Below are positions 33,805 through 43,551 of a DNA stretch of 64,000 nucleotides, one piece after another. The stretch comes from Alkaliphilus serpentinus. GTDB lineage: Bacteria; Bacillota; Clostridia; Peptostreptococcales; Natronincolaceae. The notes under the pieces were generated by a model, which saw only the letters and a list, made by a program, of their open reading frames with translations, made no database searches and was not told the origin of the DNA. Numbering within the stretch: the first letter of the stretch is position 1; each line of letters begins with the position of its first letter. The position numbers and the translations under genes are program-made. The stretch spans positions 186,001-250,000 of the forward strand of contig NZ_WBZB01000013.1 in assembly GCF_009017255.1 (NCBI RefSeq), given 5' to 3'.

Positions 33805-36726
33805 ATGAAATTTAAGATTAATGAGCTCTATCATGGATTTAGACTAATGGACCAATATTCAATTGATGAACTTAATTCTACTGCAAGGGTATTTTTTCAT
33901 GAGAAAAGTGGAGCTAGGCTTCTACATTTAGAAAATGATGATGATAACAAGGTGTTTTCAATTTCCTTTAGAACGCCTCCAGCTGACGATACAGGTGTAC
34001 CCCATATCGTTGAGCATTGTGTCTTAGCTGGATCGAGAAAGTACAAAACTAAGGAACCCTTTATGGATATGATTAAGGGCTCCCTTCAAACCTTCATTAA
34101 TGCCATGACCTACAGTGATAAAACTATGTATCCTATTGCCAGTAGAAATGAGAAGGATTTCTTTAATCTGATGGATGTATATTTGGATGGGGTTTTTTAT
34201 CCCAGCATGTATGATGTACCAGAGATATTCTGGCAGGAGGGCTGGCATCATGGAATTAAAAACCTAGATGATAAGGTAAATTATAAGGGGATCGTTTATA
34301 ATGAAATGCTGGGGGCATATTCCTCCCCCACAACAATTTTGGAGGCAGAGATTGTAAAGGCCTTGTTCCCAAATACCTGTTATCAATTCTCTTCTGGCGG
34401 AGATCCTGATGCAATTCCGAGCTTAACCTTTGAAGACTTTTTAGACTTCCACAGAAAATATTATCATCCATCCAACAGCTATCTATATCTCTATGGAAAT
34501 GGAGATATTGAAAAACAGCTACAATTCATTGATGAAGATTACCTATCGAATTTTGGTAGAATAGAAATAGACTCCTCTATTGACATTCAAAAGCCCTTTA
34601 GTGGAATGAAGGAGGTGGAGGTTAAATATCCAATTTCTAAGGAGGAAAAGGAGGAGAATCTTAATTACTTAGCCCTAAGCTATGTAATGGGGGATATCAC
34701 AGACCCAGAGAACTATTTAATGAAGGGTATTATAAAAAACATATTAATTGAATCCTCTGCAGCACCATTAAAGAAGGCCTTAATCGATGCTGGTATTGGT
34801 GAGGACATTATACATATTCCTGGAGACAGTCTACAATCTACCTTTACTGTAGTGGCCAAAAACACCACCATTGATCAGAAGGAGCAATTTGTTGAAGTTG
34901 TAAATTCAACATTAAAGAAGCTTGTAGATGAAGGTATTGATAAGAAGCTAATTGAGGGTTGTATTAATATTGCAGAATATGACCTTAGAGAAGCCACTAG
35001 ATTCCCAACAAAGGGTCTGATTTATAACATCATCGCCATGGAAAGCTGGTTATATGATCATCACCCTACTACCCACTTAAAATATGAGTCCACACTCAAG
35101 GGCTTAAGAGAGAAAATTCATACCAGCTATTTCGAGGATTTTATAAATGAAAGGATTTTAAATAATCCCCACAGTGCATTGGTGGTTATGAAGCCAGATA
35201 AAGAAATTGAAGATAGAAAAGCAGCATCAATTGAAATAAAGCTGGTTGACTATAAGGCTTCGCTAACTAAGGAGCAGCTGGAGGCCTTGGTGAAAAGAAA
35301 TGAAAAACTGGAGGAAAGGCAAATATCACCTGATTCAGCTGAAACAAGGGCAACCATTCCAAAACTATCAGCTGATGATGTCAATCCAGAGGTAGAGAAA
35401 ATTCCCCAGGAAATATTTGAGAAGGAAGGCTATACTCTACTTCATCATAATATTTTTACAAGTAAGATTGCCTATGTAGATTTCATATTTGATGTAGGAA
35501 TGATTGGAAAGGAATATATTCCTTATATCAATTTATTAACAGATATTATAGGCCAGGTAGATACAGTAACAATGAATTATTCTGATTTGTCTAATGAAAT
35601 CTATCTAAACACAGGGGGTATCGATTTAAAAGCAAAGGTTTATCTGGATAATAACAATAGCTCTCTATACTACCCGAAATTTATAATTAAGAGCAAATCT
35701 ATAGGAGATAAAGTTCTAAGAATGTTGGAGCTAATATCTGAAATTACAGTTTCATCCAAAATTGAAGATAAGAAAAGAATCAAGGAGCTCATTCAACAGG
35801 TAAAATCTAGAATGGAGATGTCCATTTATGATATGGGCCATTATGTGGTTTCCAGAAGGGTATCCTCCTACTATTCAGAGGCAAGGAAGTATACAGAAAT
35901 CCTTAGTGGGTTAGATTATTTTTGGTTTTTACAGGATTTAAACGATGGCTTTGATACTAACTTCGAGGAAATCATTCAAAAGCTAAAGGCTGTTTATAAG
36001 AAGATCTTTAACAGAAACAATCTAATCATTAGTGTTACAGGTGATGAAGAGGACTTTAAGCTTATTGAGAATAACTTGGTGATTGTAACAGCAAAGCTTA
36101 ATAATGAAGGCTATGATTTCAAGGTTGAGAAAATAGCTTTAGAAAAGGCCAATGAAGGAATCCTATCCTCTGCCAATGTACAATATGTCGCAAAGGGCTT
36201 TGACTTCCATAAGCTAGGCTACAGATATACTGGCACCATGAGGACCTTGGCTACCATATTATCTAATGATTATCTACATGATCGAATAAGGGCCCGCGGG
36301 GGAGCCTATGGTTGTGGTATCAGTTTCGATAGATCTGGTAACCTTACAGCCTACTCCTATAGAGATCCAAATATTACTGAAACCATAAAGGTTTATGATG
36401 AAATTGCTACCTATGTTCAAGAGCTTCATCTTGATAAGGATGAATTGACAAAATATATCATTGGAACTATTTCAAGGCTTGATCCTGCCTTAACCCCTGC
36501 TATGAAGGGTGATATCGCAACTGGCAATTATATCTCCCATTTAAGCTATGAGGATTTACAAATAGAAAAAAATGAGGTTTTAAATACAACTATTGAGGAT
36601 ATAAAAAATCTTTCTAAGCTAATTGATGAGTCTATGAAGGAGAATTATTGCTGTGTACTGGGGAATGAAGGTAAGATTAAAGAGAATAAAGACCTTTTTA
36701 ACAAACTGGTACAATTGAAGAAATAA
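33805..36726 (+). CDS. M16C insulinase-type metallopeptidase (PreP-like)
   Basis: 973 residues from ATG 33805, which follows AGGAGGGG; the frame opens earlier at 33775 but without a ribosome site. The inverted zinc motif H67-I-V-E70-H71 (PHIVEHCVL) with downstream NEMLGAYSS and the C-terminal RARGGAYGCGISFD define the M16C family, related to mitochondrial presequence protease. It forms a clam-shell that degrades peptides up to about 70 residues. It has no signal peptide, so it is cytosolic. It is monocistronic. Confidence 0.92.
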   Translation: MKFKINELYHGFRLMDQYSIDELNSTARVFFHEKSGARLLHLENDDDNKVFSISFRTPPADDTGVPHIVEHCVLAGSRKYKTKEPFMDMIKGSLQTFINAMTYSDKTMYPIASRNEKDFFNLMDVYLDGVFYPSMYDVPEIFWQEGWHHGIKNLDDKVNYKGIVYNEMLGAYSSPTTILEAEIVKALFPNTCYQFSSGGDPDAIPSLTFEDFLDFHRKYYHPSNSYLYLYGNGDIEKQLQFIDEDYLSNFGRIEIDSSIDIQKPFSGMKEVEVKYPISKEEKEENLNYLALSYVMGDITDPENYLMKGIIKNILIESSAAPLKKALIDAGIGEDIIHIPGDSLQSTFTVVAKNTTIDQKEQFVEVVNSTLKKLVDEGIDKKLIEGCINIAEYDLREATRFPTKGLIYNIIAMESWLYDHHPTTHLKYESTLKGLREKIHTSYFEDFINERILNNPHSALVVMKPDKEIEDRKAASIEIKLVDYKASLTKEQLEALVKRNEKLEERQISPDSAETRATIPKLSADDVNPEVEKIPQEIFEKEGYTLLHHNIFTSKIAYVDFIFDVGMIGKEYIPYINLLTDIIGQVDTVTMNYSDLSNEIYLNTGGIDLKAKVYLDNNNSSLYYPKFIIKSKSIGDKVLRMLELISEITVSSKIEDKKRIKELIQQVKSRMEMSIYDMGHYVVSRRVSSYYSEARKYTEILSGLDYFWFLQDLNDGFDTNFEEIIQKLKAVYKKIFNRNNLIISVTGDEEDFKLIENNLVIVTAKLNNEGYDFKVEKIALEKANEGILSSANVQYVAKGFDFHKLGYRYTGTMRTLATILSNDYLHDRIRARGGAYGCGISFDRSGNLTAYSYRDPNITETIKVYDEIATYVQELHLDKDELTKYIIGTISRLDPALTPAMKGDIATGNYISHLSYEDLQIEKNEVLNTTIEDIKNLSKLIDESMKENYCCVLGNEGKIKENKDLFNKLVQLKK

Positions 36727-36732
36727 GGTATA

Positions 36733-36766
36733 AAAAAGGCAAGGTTCAAAATAACCTTGCCTTTTT
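36733..36766 (+). terminator. Terminator of the M16C gene
   Basis: AAAAAGGCAAGGTT / AACCTTGCCTTTTT perfect 14-bp stem with 6-base loop and T-run. Confidence 0.93.
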
Positions 36767-36889
36767 AACCAGACTATTTAAAAGACTGTAGATTCGAGGC
36801 ACAAGAAAATCTAGAACCACAGCGTATTGCGATGAACCTACAAAATAAGGATTTTGAAATGAACTAATCACTCTTCTTATTCACTTGTT

Positions 36890-38494
36890 TTACCAAGCAG
36901 CAATTGCACCATCAGCCCTAGCCTCTGTTCCACCAACTAAGGAGCCCTCCTTAGTTTTCCAAATAATTTGACCTCTACCAAAGCCACCACTATTCCATTG
37001 CATCTTTACATCATGGCCCATTCTATGGAGGTTTTCAACATCTACTGTTGCCATATGCCCTTCAACTTCAACGGTTTTATCCGCCATCCACTGCCACCTA
37101 GGAGCATCTAAGGCCTCCTGTGGATTCATATGATAGTCAATTGTATTCATAATCACCTGTAAATGGCCCTGAGGTTGCATAAAGCCCCCCATAACTCCAA
37201 AGGGACCTATTGCTTCTCCTCCCTTGGTTAAAAAGCCAGGAATGATTGTGTGATAAGGCCGCTTACCAGGCATCAGCACATTCACGTGATCTTCTTCTAA
37301 GGTAAAGTTATGTCCCCTATTTTGAAGGCTTATTCCGGTATCTGGAACCACAACGCCAGATCCAAAGCCCATATAGTTACTCTGGATAAAGGATACCATA
37401 TTTCCCTCACCATCGGCTGTTGCCAAATAAACAGTACCGCCCTTAGGTGGTTCACCAGCTGTAGGTTTAATGGCCTTTTCTCCTATGAGCTTACTTCTTT
37501 CCTTACCATAGGCCTCCGATAGCAAATCCCCCAGAGGCACCTTCAACCTACTACCATCGGTTATGTATTTATGTCCATCAGCAAAGGCCAGCTTCATGGC
37601 TTCAATTTGCTTATGATATACCTCATGGGATTTAGAAAAATCAATTTCCAAACCCTTTATAATATTTAATGCCATAAGGGCAATGATCCCTTGACCATTA
37701 GGTGGTATTTCCCACACCTCATAACCTTTATATTCTACATGGATTGGATCAACCCATTCTGATTGATGTTCTGCCAAATCCTCCTTTCGAAGGAAGCCGC
37801 CATTCTTTTTAGAATGATAGTCAATTTTTTCTGCCAGCTCCCCTTTATAAAAGGCTTCTCCCTTAGTCTCAGCAATTAGTCTGAGGGTATTGGCATGGTC
37901 AGGAGATCTCCATATTTCTCCTACAGAAGGAGTTTTACCCTCTGGTGCAAATACCTTTGCCCAGTTGTTGAAAAGCTCCTCTGGAAGAAGCTTTTGATAT
38001 ACCACATGGGCCCTTTCCCAATATTTAGCCACAATAGGAGCAACTGCATGGCCCTTTTCTGCATACTCAATGGCAGGAGCCAGCACCTCTGTTAAGGGTA
38101 GTTTTCCAAATTTCTCTGACAGTTCCGCCCATGCTGCCGGAGCCCCCGGAACCGTTACAGGAGTCCAACCGAATTTGGGAATTTCATCACCTAATTTTTT
38201 CACTGCTTCGACAGATATCTGTTTTGGAGCTCTACCGCTGCCATTTAACCCATGGAGCTTCCCCTTGGTCCATACCAAGGCAAAGGCATCTCCTCCAATT
38301 CCATTGGATGTGGGTTCTACAACGGTAAGGCAGGCTGCTGTTGCAATGGCTGCATCAATGGCATTACCGCCCTTCTTAATAATATCTAGGCCAGCTTGGG
38401 CAGCCAAGGGCTGAGAGGTTGCCACCATCCCTTTATGCCCATAAACAACATTTCTTCTAGATGGATAACTGTATCTTTGTGGATCAAAATTCAT
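36890..38494 (-). CDS. ggt: Gamma-glutamyltransferase-like Ntn hydrolase
   Basis: 534 residues. The self-processing site is GGT354VYLATAD, with Thr354 as new N-terminal nucleophile. Other marks are GMVATSQPLAAQAGLDIIKKGGNAIDAA, EPTSNGIGGDAFALVW and PNGQGIIALMALNI. The protein starts NFDPQRYSYPSRRN and lacks a signal peptide, unlike typical secreted GGT, so it may act in the cytosol on gamma-glutamyl or acylated substrates (GGT-like acylases share this form). GGGGGAGGA precedes ATG 38494. It is monocistronic. Confidence 0.88.
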   Translation of the reverse strand: MNFDPQRYSYPSRRNVVYGHKGMVATSQPLAAQAGLDIIKKGGNAIDAAIATAACLTVVEPTSNGIGGDAFALVWTKGKLHGLNGSGRAPKQISVEAVKKLGDEIPKFGWTPVTVPGAPAAWAELSEKFGKLPLTEVLAPAIEYAEKGHAVAPIVAKYWERAHVVYQKLLPEELFNNWAKVFAPEGKTPSVGEIWRSPDHANTLRLIAETKGEAFYKGELAEKIDYHSKKNGGFLRKEDLAEHQSEWVDPIHVEYKGYEVWEIPPNGQGIIALMALNIIKGLEIDFSKSHEVYHKQIEAMKLAFADGHKYITDGSRLKVPLGDLLSEAYGKERSKLIGEKAIKPTAGEPPKGGTVYLATADGEGNMVSFIQSNYMGFGSGVVVPDTGISLQNRGHNFTLEEDHVNVLMPGKRPYHTIIPGFLTKGGEAIGPFGVMGGFMQPQGHLQVIMNTIDYHMNPQEALDAPRWQWMADKTVEVEGHMATVDVENLHRMGHDVKMQWNSGGFGRGQIIWKTKEGSLVGGTEARADGAIAAW

Positions 38495-38579
38495 TTTGTC
38501 CTCCCCCTTCTATTTAGCAATTCTATTATTTCGTATATCTTAATATTATCATTCGATAGCTAAAAAATAAAGAAAAAAG

Positions 38580-39563
38580 TTACTTCTTGGGAATTAGCTC
38601 TTCAATATCCCCACATACTTCCATACCACTATTTAAACCCGTGGAGCTAAAGATTACTCTCCCCCCCTTTTCCAATAGCCTGACATCAAGAATTGAAGAA
38701 ATACTTTCTTTTATCCTTCTATTCATCCCCTTAGGGGTTGGTGCCTGTAGGTTTCCCCCTTCAGTATATCCTCCATTAATATGTAACATATAGCTTTTAT
38801 TTTCAATCTCAATATGAATTTTATCATCAATATAGGATATTTCTGAAACTCTACCACCATTGTAGGTTGCAAAGCTGTAAAGTTGATTATCAACATATAT
38901 AAAGGATAAAAAACCTACAAAGCTATGGGCCATCCATGGTATTTTAGCAATTGAAACCATTAAAGATGCCTCTTCATTGTGAAAATTATTGGACTGCATC
39001 CAAATCCAAGAGGAGGGAAAGGATTTTCCCCAGTCCTTTTCAATATAGCCCTTCCCACCATTAAAATCCTGTAAATGATTATTTATTGTAAGGGATCCCT
39101 TCACTTGATGGTTTATACTCACGATTCCATGATAGCATTCCATAAAGGGTACAAAGGAGTACCAACCCATGATTCCTGGAGCTAAAAGCCTTTTGGGATA
39201 GTTGATGATATTGCTATATTTTAAGCTACCTCTACACTCAAAACTATCCTTTTTTATGTTTAAATCTATACCTTCCCTTGAAAATACGCTATCTCCAATC
39301 CTAATTTCTAGTTTATCTGTAGAGGCTTTAAACTCATTTATAGGGTAGGTAATATACCAGCTATCTCCCGTTATTCCATCTATAGCTTGGATAAAACAGT
39401 GATTATCTACATAATTCTTTGTTAGTGAAATTCCAGGAATAAAGCTCCAGCAGCAGCTTCCATCTTTTCCTGTATTTTTAAAATACCAGCCTTCAAAGTA
39501 AGGACCTCTTTTATGTAATCCTTGATAAACTTCTGGTTTCCAAAGCTTATTTAATCTATACAT
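38580..39563 (-). CDS. Tocopherol cyclase-like lipocalin-fold protein
   Basis: 327 residues. YFEGWYFKNTG, CCWSFIPGIS, GGKGYIEKDWGKSFPSSWIW and WMQSNNF are the hallmark words of the tocopherol-cyclase-like family, which is related to the AttH/CrtC-type lipocalin-like proteins. In plants and cyanobacteria the enzyme closes the tocopherol ring; an anaerobe has no such pathway, so bacterial members probably bind or modify another lipid or hydrophobic ligand. There is no signal peptide. It is monocistronic, 85 bp before the GGT gene on the same strand. Confidence 0.8.
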   Translation of the reverse strand: MYRLNKLWKPEVYQGLHKRGPYFEGWYFKNTGKDGSCCWSFIPGISLTKNYVDNHCFIQAIDGITGDSWYITYPINEFKASTDKLEIRIGDSVFSREGIDLNIKKDSFECRGSLKYSNIINYPKRLLAPGIMGWYSFVPFMECYHGIVSINHQVKGSLTINNHLQDFNGGKGYIEKDWGKSFPSSWIWMQSNNFHNEEASLMVSIAKIPWMAHSFVGFLSFIYVDNQLYSFATYNGGRVSEISYIDDKIHIEIENKSYMLHINGGYTEGGNLQAPTPKGMNRRIKESISSILDVRLLEKGGRVIFSSTGLNSGMEVCGDIEELIPKK

Positions 39564-39810
39564 ATGCTTTACCTATGCTCCTTTGATTTTTTTCTTTATC
39601 CCACCTTCCCTTAAATTTACCCATTAATCAGAAATTCTAAACTAAAATATCTTCTTGTAAAGGGTGGTTTTATTCCTATTGCAGCAACGCCACTTTTTTG
39701 AGACTACATATGGAGTTCTAGTAATAGGTTTAATTCGTAAAAAAGGATTATTCTCCCTTATCTAGAATAAAACAATTAACTTACTATTCTGAAATTAAGG
39801 AGCAAAAAAA

Positions 39811-41460
39811 ATGGAAGAATCCTTATATCCTGCAGAAGAATTAAATCATAAGAATGATTCATTATTTCTAAAATCAGAATTAAACAAGGCAAAAAACTCC
39901 CTAAACCTTTCTAGAATCAAAACCATTACATTGATTTTGTTACTAGTTAATGTCATTATGCTTCATATTGATATCACAAAATTTATGAAGTTTTGGGGTG
40001 AAATCGTAAATTATAAGTACCTGTTTTTCTCTCATATACTCATAGTTGTTTTCCTGATATCATATCTCTGGATTAATAAAAATAGGCATCTGTTGATGAT
40101 TTATCGTAAAAATCCTATTTTATTTGATAGAATCTTAATTTATATTTACATCAATATGGTTTTATTATGGTGTGTTTTTCTTGCTGTTAATGCACAGGGC
40201 ACCCACAAACAGCTATCTGCCTATATAATTGGAATTTTTTGTTTGGCATCTGGATTAATTCAAAGCCCCTATGAAAGTGCACTTACCTACTTAACCAGCT
40301 TAATCGTTTTTATTTTATTATTATTCAAAATTAAATTAACTCCATTGGAGGTAAGTGGACATGTTATAAATGTTGCTTTTTTAATTGCATTGGGGATAGG
40401 TATTGCAAGAATAGGCTATTCATCCTTTGTTAATAGTATTAAACATAGAAGAATAATACAAAATCAGAATCTACAGCTCAAAAATTCTCAAAAACATCTA
40501 GAGGAAGCAGTCAAAGCAAAGACAGAAGAACTTACAATAGCAAATCAGAGTCTTCTCCATGAAATAGATTTAAGGCATGCAGCTGAAATCGCTGCCATAA
40601 AGGAAAAACTCTTATGTGAAGAAAAAAGCATGCTATTGGAGGAAGCTAGGGAGTATGAAGCCTTAAGAAACCATTTTTTAGCCAATATATCCCATGAACT
40701 AAGAACCCCATTAAATGTAATTTTATCAGCCCAACAAATAATACATTCCATAATTCATAACGATGGAGTTGAAGGAAATAAAATAAATAAAATACTACGC
40801 CATAACAACACCATCAAACAGAATTGCTTTAGATTAATAAGGTTACTTAATAACATAATCGATATTACCAAAATTGATATAGGTTCCTTGTCTTTGGATG
40901 TTCATAACCATAATATTGTTCAGGTGGTTGAAGATATTACTCTATCAGTTGTAACATTTGCTGAGGCAAAAAACATCAGTATCATCTTTGATACAGAAGT
41001 TGAAGAGTGTTTGGTTGCATGTGATCCAGAGAAAATTGAAAGGATCATGCTAAACCTTTTATCTAATGCCATAAAATTTACTCCATCAGAGGGGTATATA
41101 TATGTAAACATATATATTCAGGCTAACATGGTAGTTATCTCCGTTAAGGATACTGGCATGGGAATTCCATATGAAATGCATGATAAGGTTTTTCAAAGAT
41201 TTGTACAGGTTGACAGTTCAATGAAAAGAAGGCAAGAAGGCAGTGGCATTGGTCTATCACTAGTTAAGCTTTTAGTTGAACTTCACAATGGCAGTATCAG
41301 GTTAGTAAGTGCTTTAGGTAAGGGCAGTGAATTTATTATAGAACTCCCTATTACAATTATAGATGATACTCAAATCACCAGCAACATAAAGGCTTCTGAT
41401 GCTACCAACAATGATAAAATCGAAAGGGTTACTATCGAGTTTTCTGACATCTATTTTTAA
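39811..41460 (+). CDS. Orphan membrane sensor histidine kinase
   Basis: 549 residues. Six N-terminal membrane helices (about 30-215) form the sensor, followed by a coiled coil (225-285), the HisKA H-box NISHELRTPLN with His295, and an ATPase domain: LLSNAIKFTP (N box), KDTGMGIP (G1) and GSGIGLSLVKLL (G2). It should autophosphorylate His295 and pass phosphate to an unlinked response regulator, as no regulator gene is adjacent. Orphan kinases of this type in Clostridia often feed Spo0A, but nothing here proves it. AAGGAG lies before ATG 39811. Confidence 0.9.
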   Translation: MEESLYPAEELNHKNDSLFLKSELNKAKNSLNLSRIKTITLILLLVNVIMLHIDITKFMKFWGEIVNYKYLFFSHILIVVFLISYLWINKNRHLLMIYRKNPILFDRILIYIYINMVLLWCVFLAVNAQGTHKQLSAYIIGIFCLASGLIQSPYESALTYLTSLIVFILLLFKIKLTPLEVSGHVINVAFLIALGIGIARIGYSSFVNSIKHRRIIQNQNLQLKNSQKHLEEAVKAKTEELTIANQSLLHEIDLRHAAEIAAIKEKLLCEEKSMLLEEAREYEALRNHFLANISHELRTPLNVILSAQQIIHSIIHNDGVEGNKINKILRHNNTIKQNCFRLIRLLNNIIDITKIDIGSLSLDVHNHNIVQVVEDITLSVVTFAEAKNISIIFDTEVEECLVACDPEKIERIMLNLLSNAIKFTPSEGYIYVNIYIQANMVVISVKDTGMGIPYEMHDKVFQRFVQVDSSMKRRQEGSGIGLSLVKLLVELHNGSIRLVSALGKGSEFIIELPITIIDDTQITSNIKASDATNNDKIERVTIEFSDIYF

Positions 41461-41466
41461 AGAAAA

Positions 41467-41487
41467 AAGCTGTAAAAATTACAGCTT
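41467..41487. terminator. Left copy of a duplicated terminator hairpin
   Basis: AGCTGTAA-AAA-TTACAGCT hairpin. On the minus strand it is followed by TTTTTTCTTT, on the plus strand by GAGGTT (no T-run). It is identical over 21 bp to the right copy. Confidence 0.85.
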
Positions 41488-41711
41488 GAGGTTATCGAAA
41501 AACCCCTATATTTTAAAACTGAGAAATTGGCTCTCGGTCAAAAGGCAGGATGAACTCAAAAATCACAGGTATTTTCAAAACTCACCTTCGGCTCAGACAT
41601 TGAAAATACTATTCTGTAATTTTCTCGTTCTTTTATTCTTATCTCCGCAGATTTCTCATTATTTAAGAATATAGGTGTTTAATTACAGTTTTATACTTTT
41701 TCGATGGTCTG
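41488..41711. mobile_element. MITE-like element inserted in a terminator
   Basis: 224 bp lying between two identical 21-bp copies of a hairpin. Its ends form an imperfect inverted repeat (GAGGTTATCGAAAAA against CAGACCATCGAAAAA). It has no ORF above 60 codons that looks real. A second, truncated copy lies at 7403-7466 next to another terminator hairpin. Confidence 0.7.
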
Positions 41712-41738
41712 AAGCTGTAAAAATTACAGCTTTTTTTT
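41712..41738. terminator. Right copy of the duplicated terminator hairpin
   Basis: Same hairpin as 41467-41487, here followed on the plus strand by T8. It should end the kinase transcript after reading through the element. Confidence 0.85.
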
Positions 41739-42569
41739 CTACTTTGTTGTTACTATACAAATTGTTTTAGATTCCTCATCAAAGGGTTTACCAGCTACAT
41801 CTGAAAAAAATTCTATTGAACCGAAGCCTGCATCTTTCATCTCTTTTTTAAGGTCTTCTTTTGAAAAGCAGTGTTCAAAAACTCTTATCACCTCAACATC
41901 ACCGTTAATATCTACTAGAACATGCTGATCTAATCTAGTATTTTTATCATATATGAAGTGGGACTCTAAGCATAGGTAGGTATCTGGTCGCCAAAATCCT
42001 CCTCCTTCCTCCATATACCAAATATTCGATTCTTTCTTACTATCAAAGAATTTCGGACTAAAAACATCTAAAATAAACTTTCCACCTTTTTTCAGGGCCT
42101 TGTAAACCTTTTTTAGCAAAAGGGACCTTTGACTAGGGTTTAAAACTCCATAATCACAATAGATTAGTATAATTACATCAAACTCATTTTCATAATCTAT
42201 ATCTAGGTAATTCTGATAGATATATTTAATGGCATCCCCCCTTTCTACAGCCTTCTCTGTAGCATAGGCTACAGATCTTTTAGAATAATCGATTCCTGTG
42301 ATGGAATATCCCTTTTTAACGAATCTTTCGGCATATAACCCTGGACCACATCCTAAGTCCAAGAACTGATTATATACATTAGCTGGAGCTATTTTTCCTA
42401 TCCACTCGACAGATAGATCCATAAATTCATAGGATCTACTGGCTCCAGTTTCAGGATCTAGGTGGGACTCCAGCATTCCCTTTGAGATATGCTCATCATC
42501 CCAGAATTTTGTAGTGCTAGGTGCATATAGGTCTGGTTTCTTTAAATACTCAAAAATCTTCTTTATCAT
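41739..42569 (-). CDS. Class I SAM-dependent methyltransferase
   Basis: 276 residues. FLDLGCGPGLYAERFVKKG is motif I (SAM binding), ITGIDYSKRSV carries the acidic ribose-binding residue and FDVIILIYCDYGVL is motif II. The N-terminal DLYAPSTTKFWDDEHISKGMLE precedes the Rossmann core. The acceptor is unknown (small molecules or tRNA are common for this clan). AAGGATG precedes ATG 42569. It is second in an attenuated operon after the nitroreductase, 30 bp downstream. Confidence 0.85.
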   Translation of the reverse strand: MIKKIFEYLKKPDLYAPSTTKFWDDEHISKGMLESHLDPETGASRSYEFMDLSVEWIGKIAPANVYNQFLDLGCGPGLYAERFVKKGYSITGIDYSKRSVAYATEKAVERGDAIKYIYQNYLDIDYENEFDVIILIYCDYGVLNPSQRSLLLKKVYKALKKGGKFILDVFSPKFFDSKKESNIWYMEEGGGFWRPDTYLCLESHFIYDKNTRLDQHVLVDINGDVEVIRVFEHCFSKEDLKKEMKDAGFGSIEFFSDVAGKPFDEESKTICIVTTK

Positions 42570-42599
42570 GATAATACATCCTTTCTTTTTAAATCTATT

Positions 42600-43214
42600 T
42601 TATTTGTTTTGCTTCCAGTCATCATAGAATAAGATTTCGCCAAGGGTTTTTCTATAAATTTCCCTTGGCTCCTCAGCAGGATAGCCCATAGGCATTAGGA
42701 AGAGACATGCTACATTCTCGGGCAAATTCAGAATTTTACTAGACCTTCTAACATCCAAATAACCCACCCAGCAGGTTCCAAGTCCTCTATTGGCTGCCGC
42801 CAGAGCAATATGCTCTCCCGGTATTAAAGGAACAGCGTTGCACCAGAAGGTGGCTGCCATTTTTCTATCAGAGTATTGATTCATATACTCAATAAAGTCT
42901 TCACCAAATCTAGTATGGTTCACCACCACTCCAAAATCATCCTTGGGTAGCTTTGACATATCATTATCAAGCCTAGCACAGCAAGCGATAATAACAGGTG
43001 CTTCAGCAATCCAGCTTTGATTTCCAGCAGCCTGTGCTAGCTGTTTTTTCTTTTCTTCATCCTTTATTACACCGAAAAGCCAGCTCTGAGAATCTCCTCC
43101 AGAGGGGGCATATCTTGCTGAATCTAAGATTTCTTCTAAAATTTCCTCTTTTATTGGCTTGGTAAGATAGCTTCTAATTGATCTTCTTTGTTTGATAGCT
43201 TCCATTAATTCCAT
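42600..43214 (-). CDS. Nitroreductase-family FMN enzyme
   Basis: 204 residues, standard NfnB-like length. KQRRSIRSYLTKPI at the N-terminus supplies the FMN phosphate contacts, RYAPSGGDSQSWLFGVI the dimer-interface flavin contacts and ANRGLGTCWVGYLDV the C-terminal loop. It reduces nitro or quinone-type compounds with NAD(P)H, dimeric and cytosolic. GGAAGG lies nine bases before ATG 43214. It is first in an operon with a methyltransferase, behind a long leader with a regulated-looking terminator. Confidence 0.9.
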   Translation of the reverse strand: MELMEAIKQRRSIRSYLTKPIKEEILEEILDSARYAPSGGDSQSWLFGVIKDEEKKKQLAQAAGNQSWIAEAPVIIACCARLDNDMSKLPKDDFGVVVNHTRFGEDFIEYMNQYSDRKMAATFWCNAVPLIPGEHIALAAANRGLGTCWVGYLDVRRSSKILNLPENVACLFLMPMGYPAEEPREIYRKTLGEILFYDDWKQNK

Positions 43215-43551
43215 TAAACAAAACCTTCCTTCTAAAGTATTGTAGCAAAATGATTGAGTTGATAAAAAAAAGGAGCCGATAGATTTTACTCTACGGCTCC
43301 TTATAAAACAGGTTTACCATCTAGAGATCAAAGAGTAAAATCTAAATTGAAAATTAGCCACGACAAAAAAATGTTTATTAAAACAGACTTGTCAACCAAT
43401 TAAATTCAATTTATGATTTTATCCTTCATCTCCATGCTTCACTTATGTATTTGATTGATTACATCAAGTGTTGCCCGACAGCATTCCACCCTTCATTTCT
43501 CGAATCATATTGCTACAATTAAATCATACTAAATCACCCTATATTTGTCAA
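43215..43551 (-). promoter_or_regulatory. Attenuator leader of the nitroreductase/methyltransferase operon
   Basis: Minus strand TTGACA (43546-43551), 17 bp, TATGAT (43523-43528) starts a transcript near 43516. A strong hairpin CACTTGATGTA / TACATAAGTG follows. A terminator, GGAGCCG/CGGCTCC with an inner TAGA/TCTA (43272-43300, T7), precedes the gene. Its inner part GAGTAAAATCTA is perfectly complementary over 12 nt to TAGATTTTACTC upstream (43333-43344), forming an antiterminator. A six-codon ORF (MLSGNT) is present but its ribosome site is badly spaced. It matches no riboswitch class I know. The rest of the 495-bp gap to 43709 holds only the glyoxalase terminator. Confidence 0.7.
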
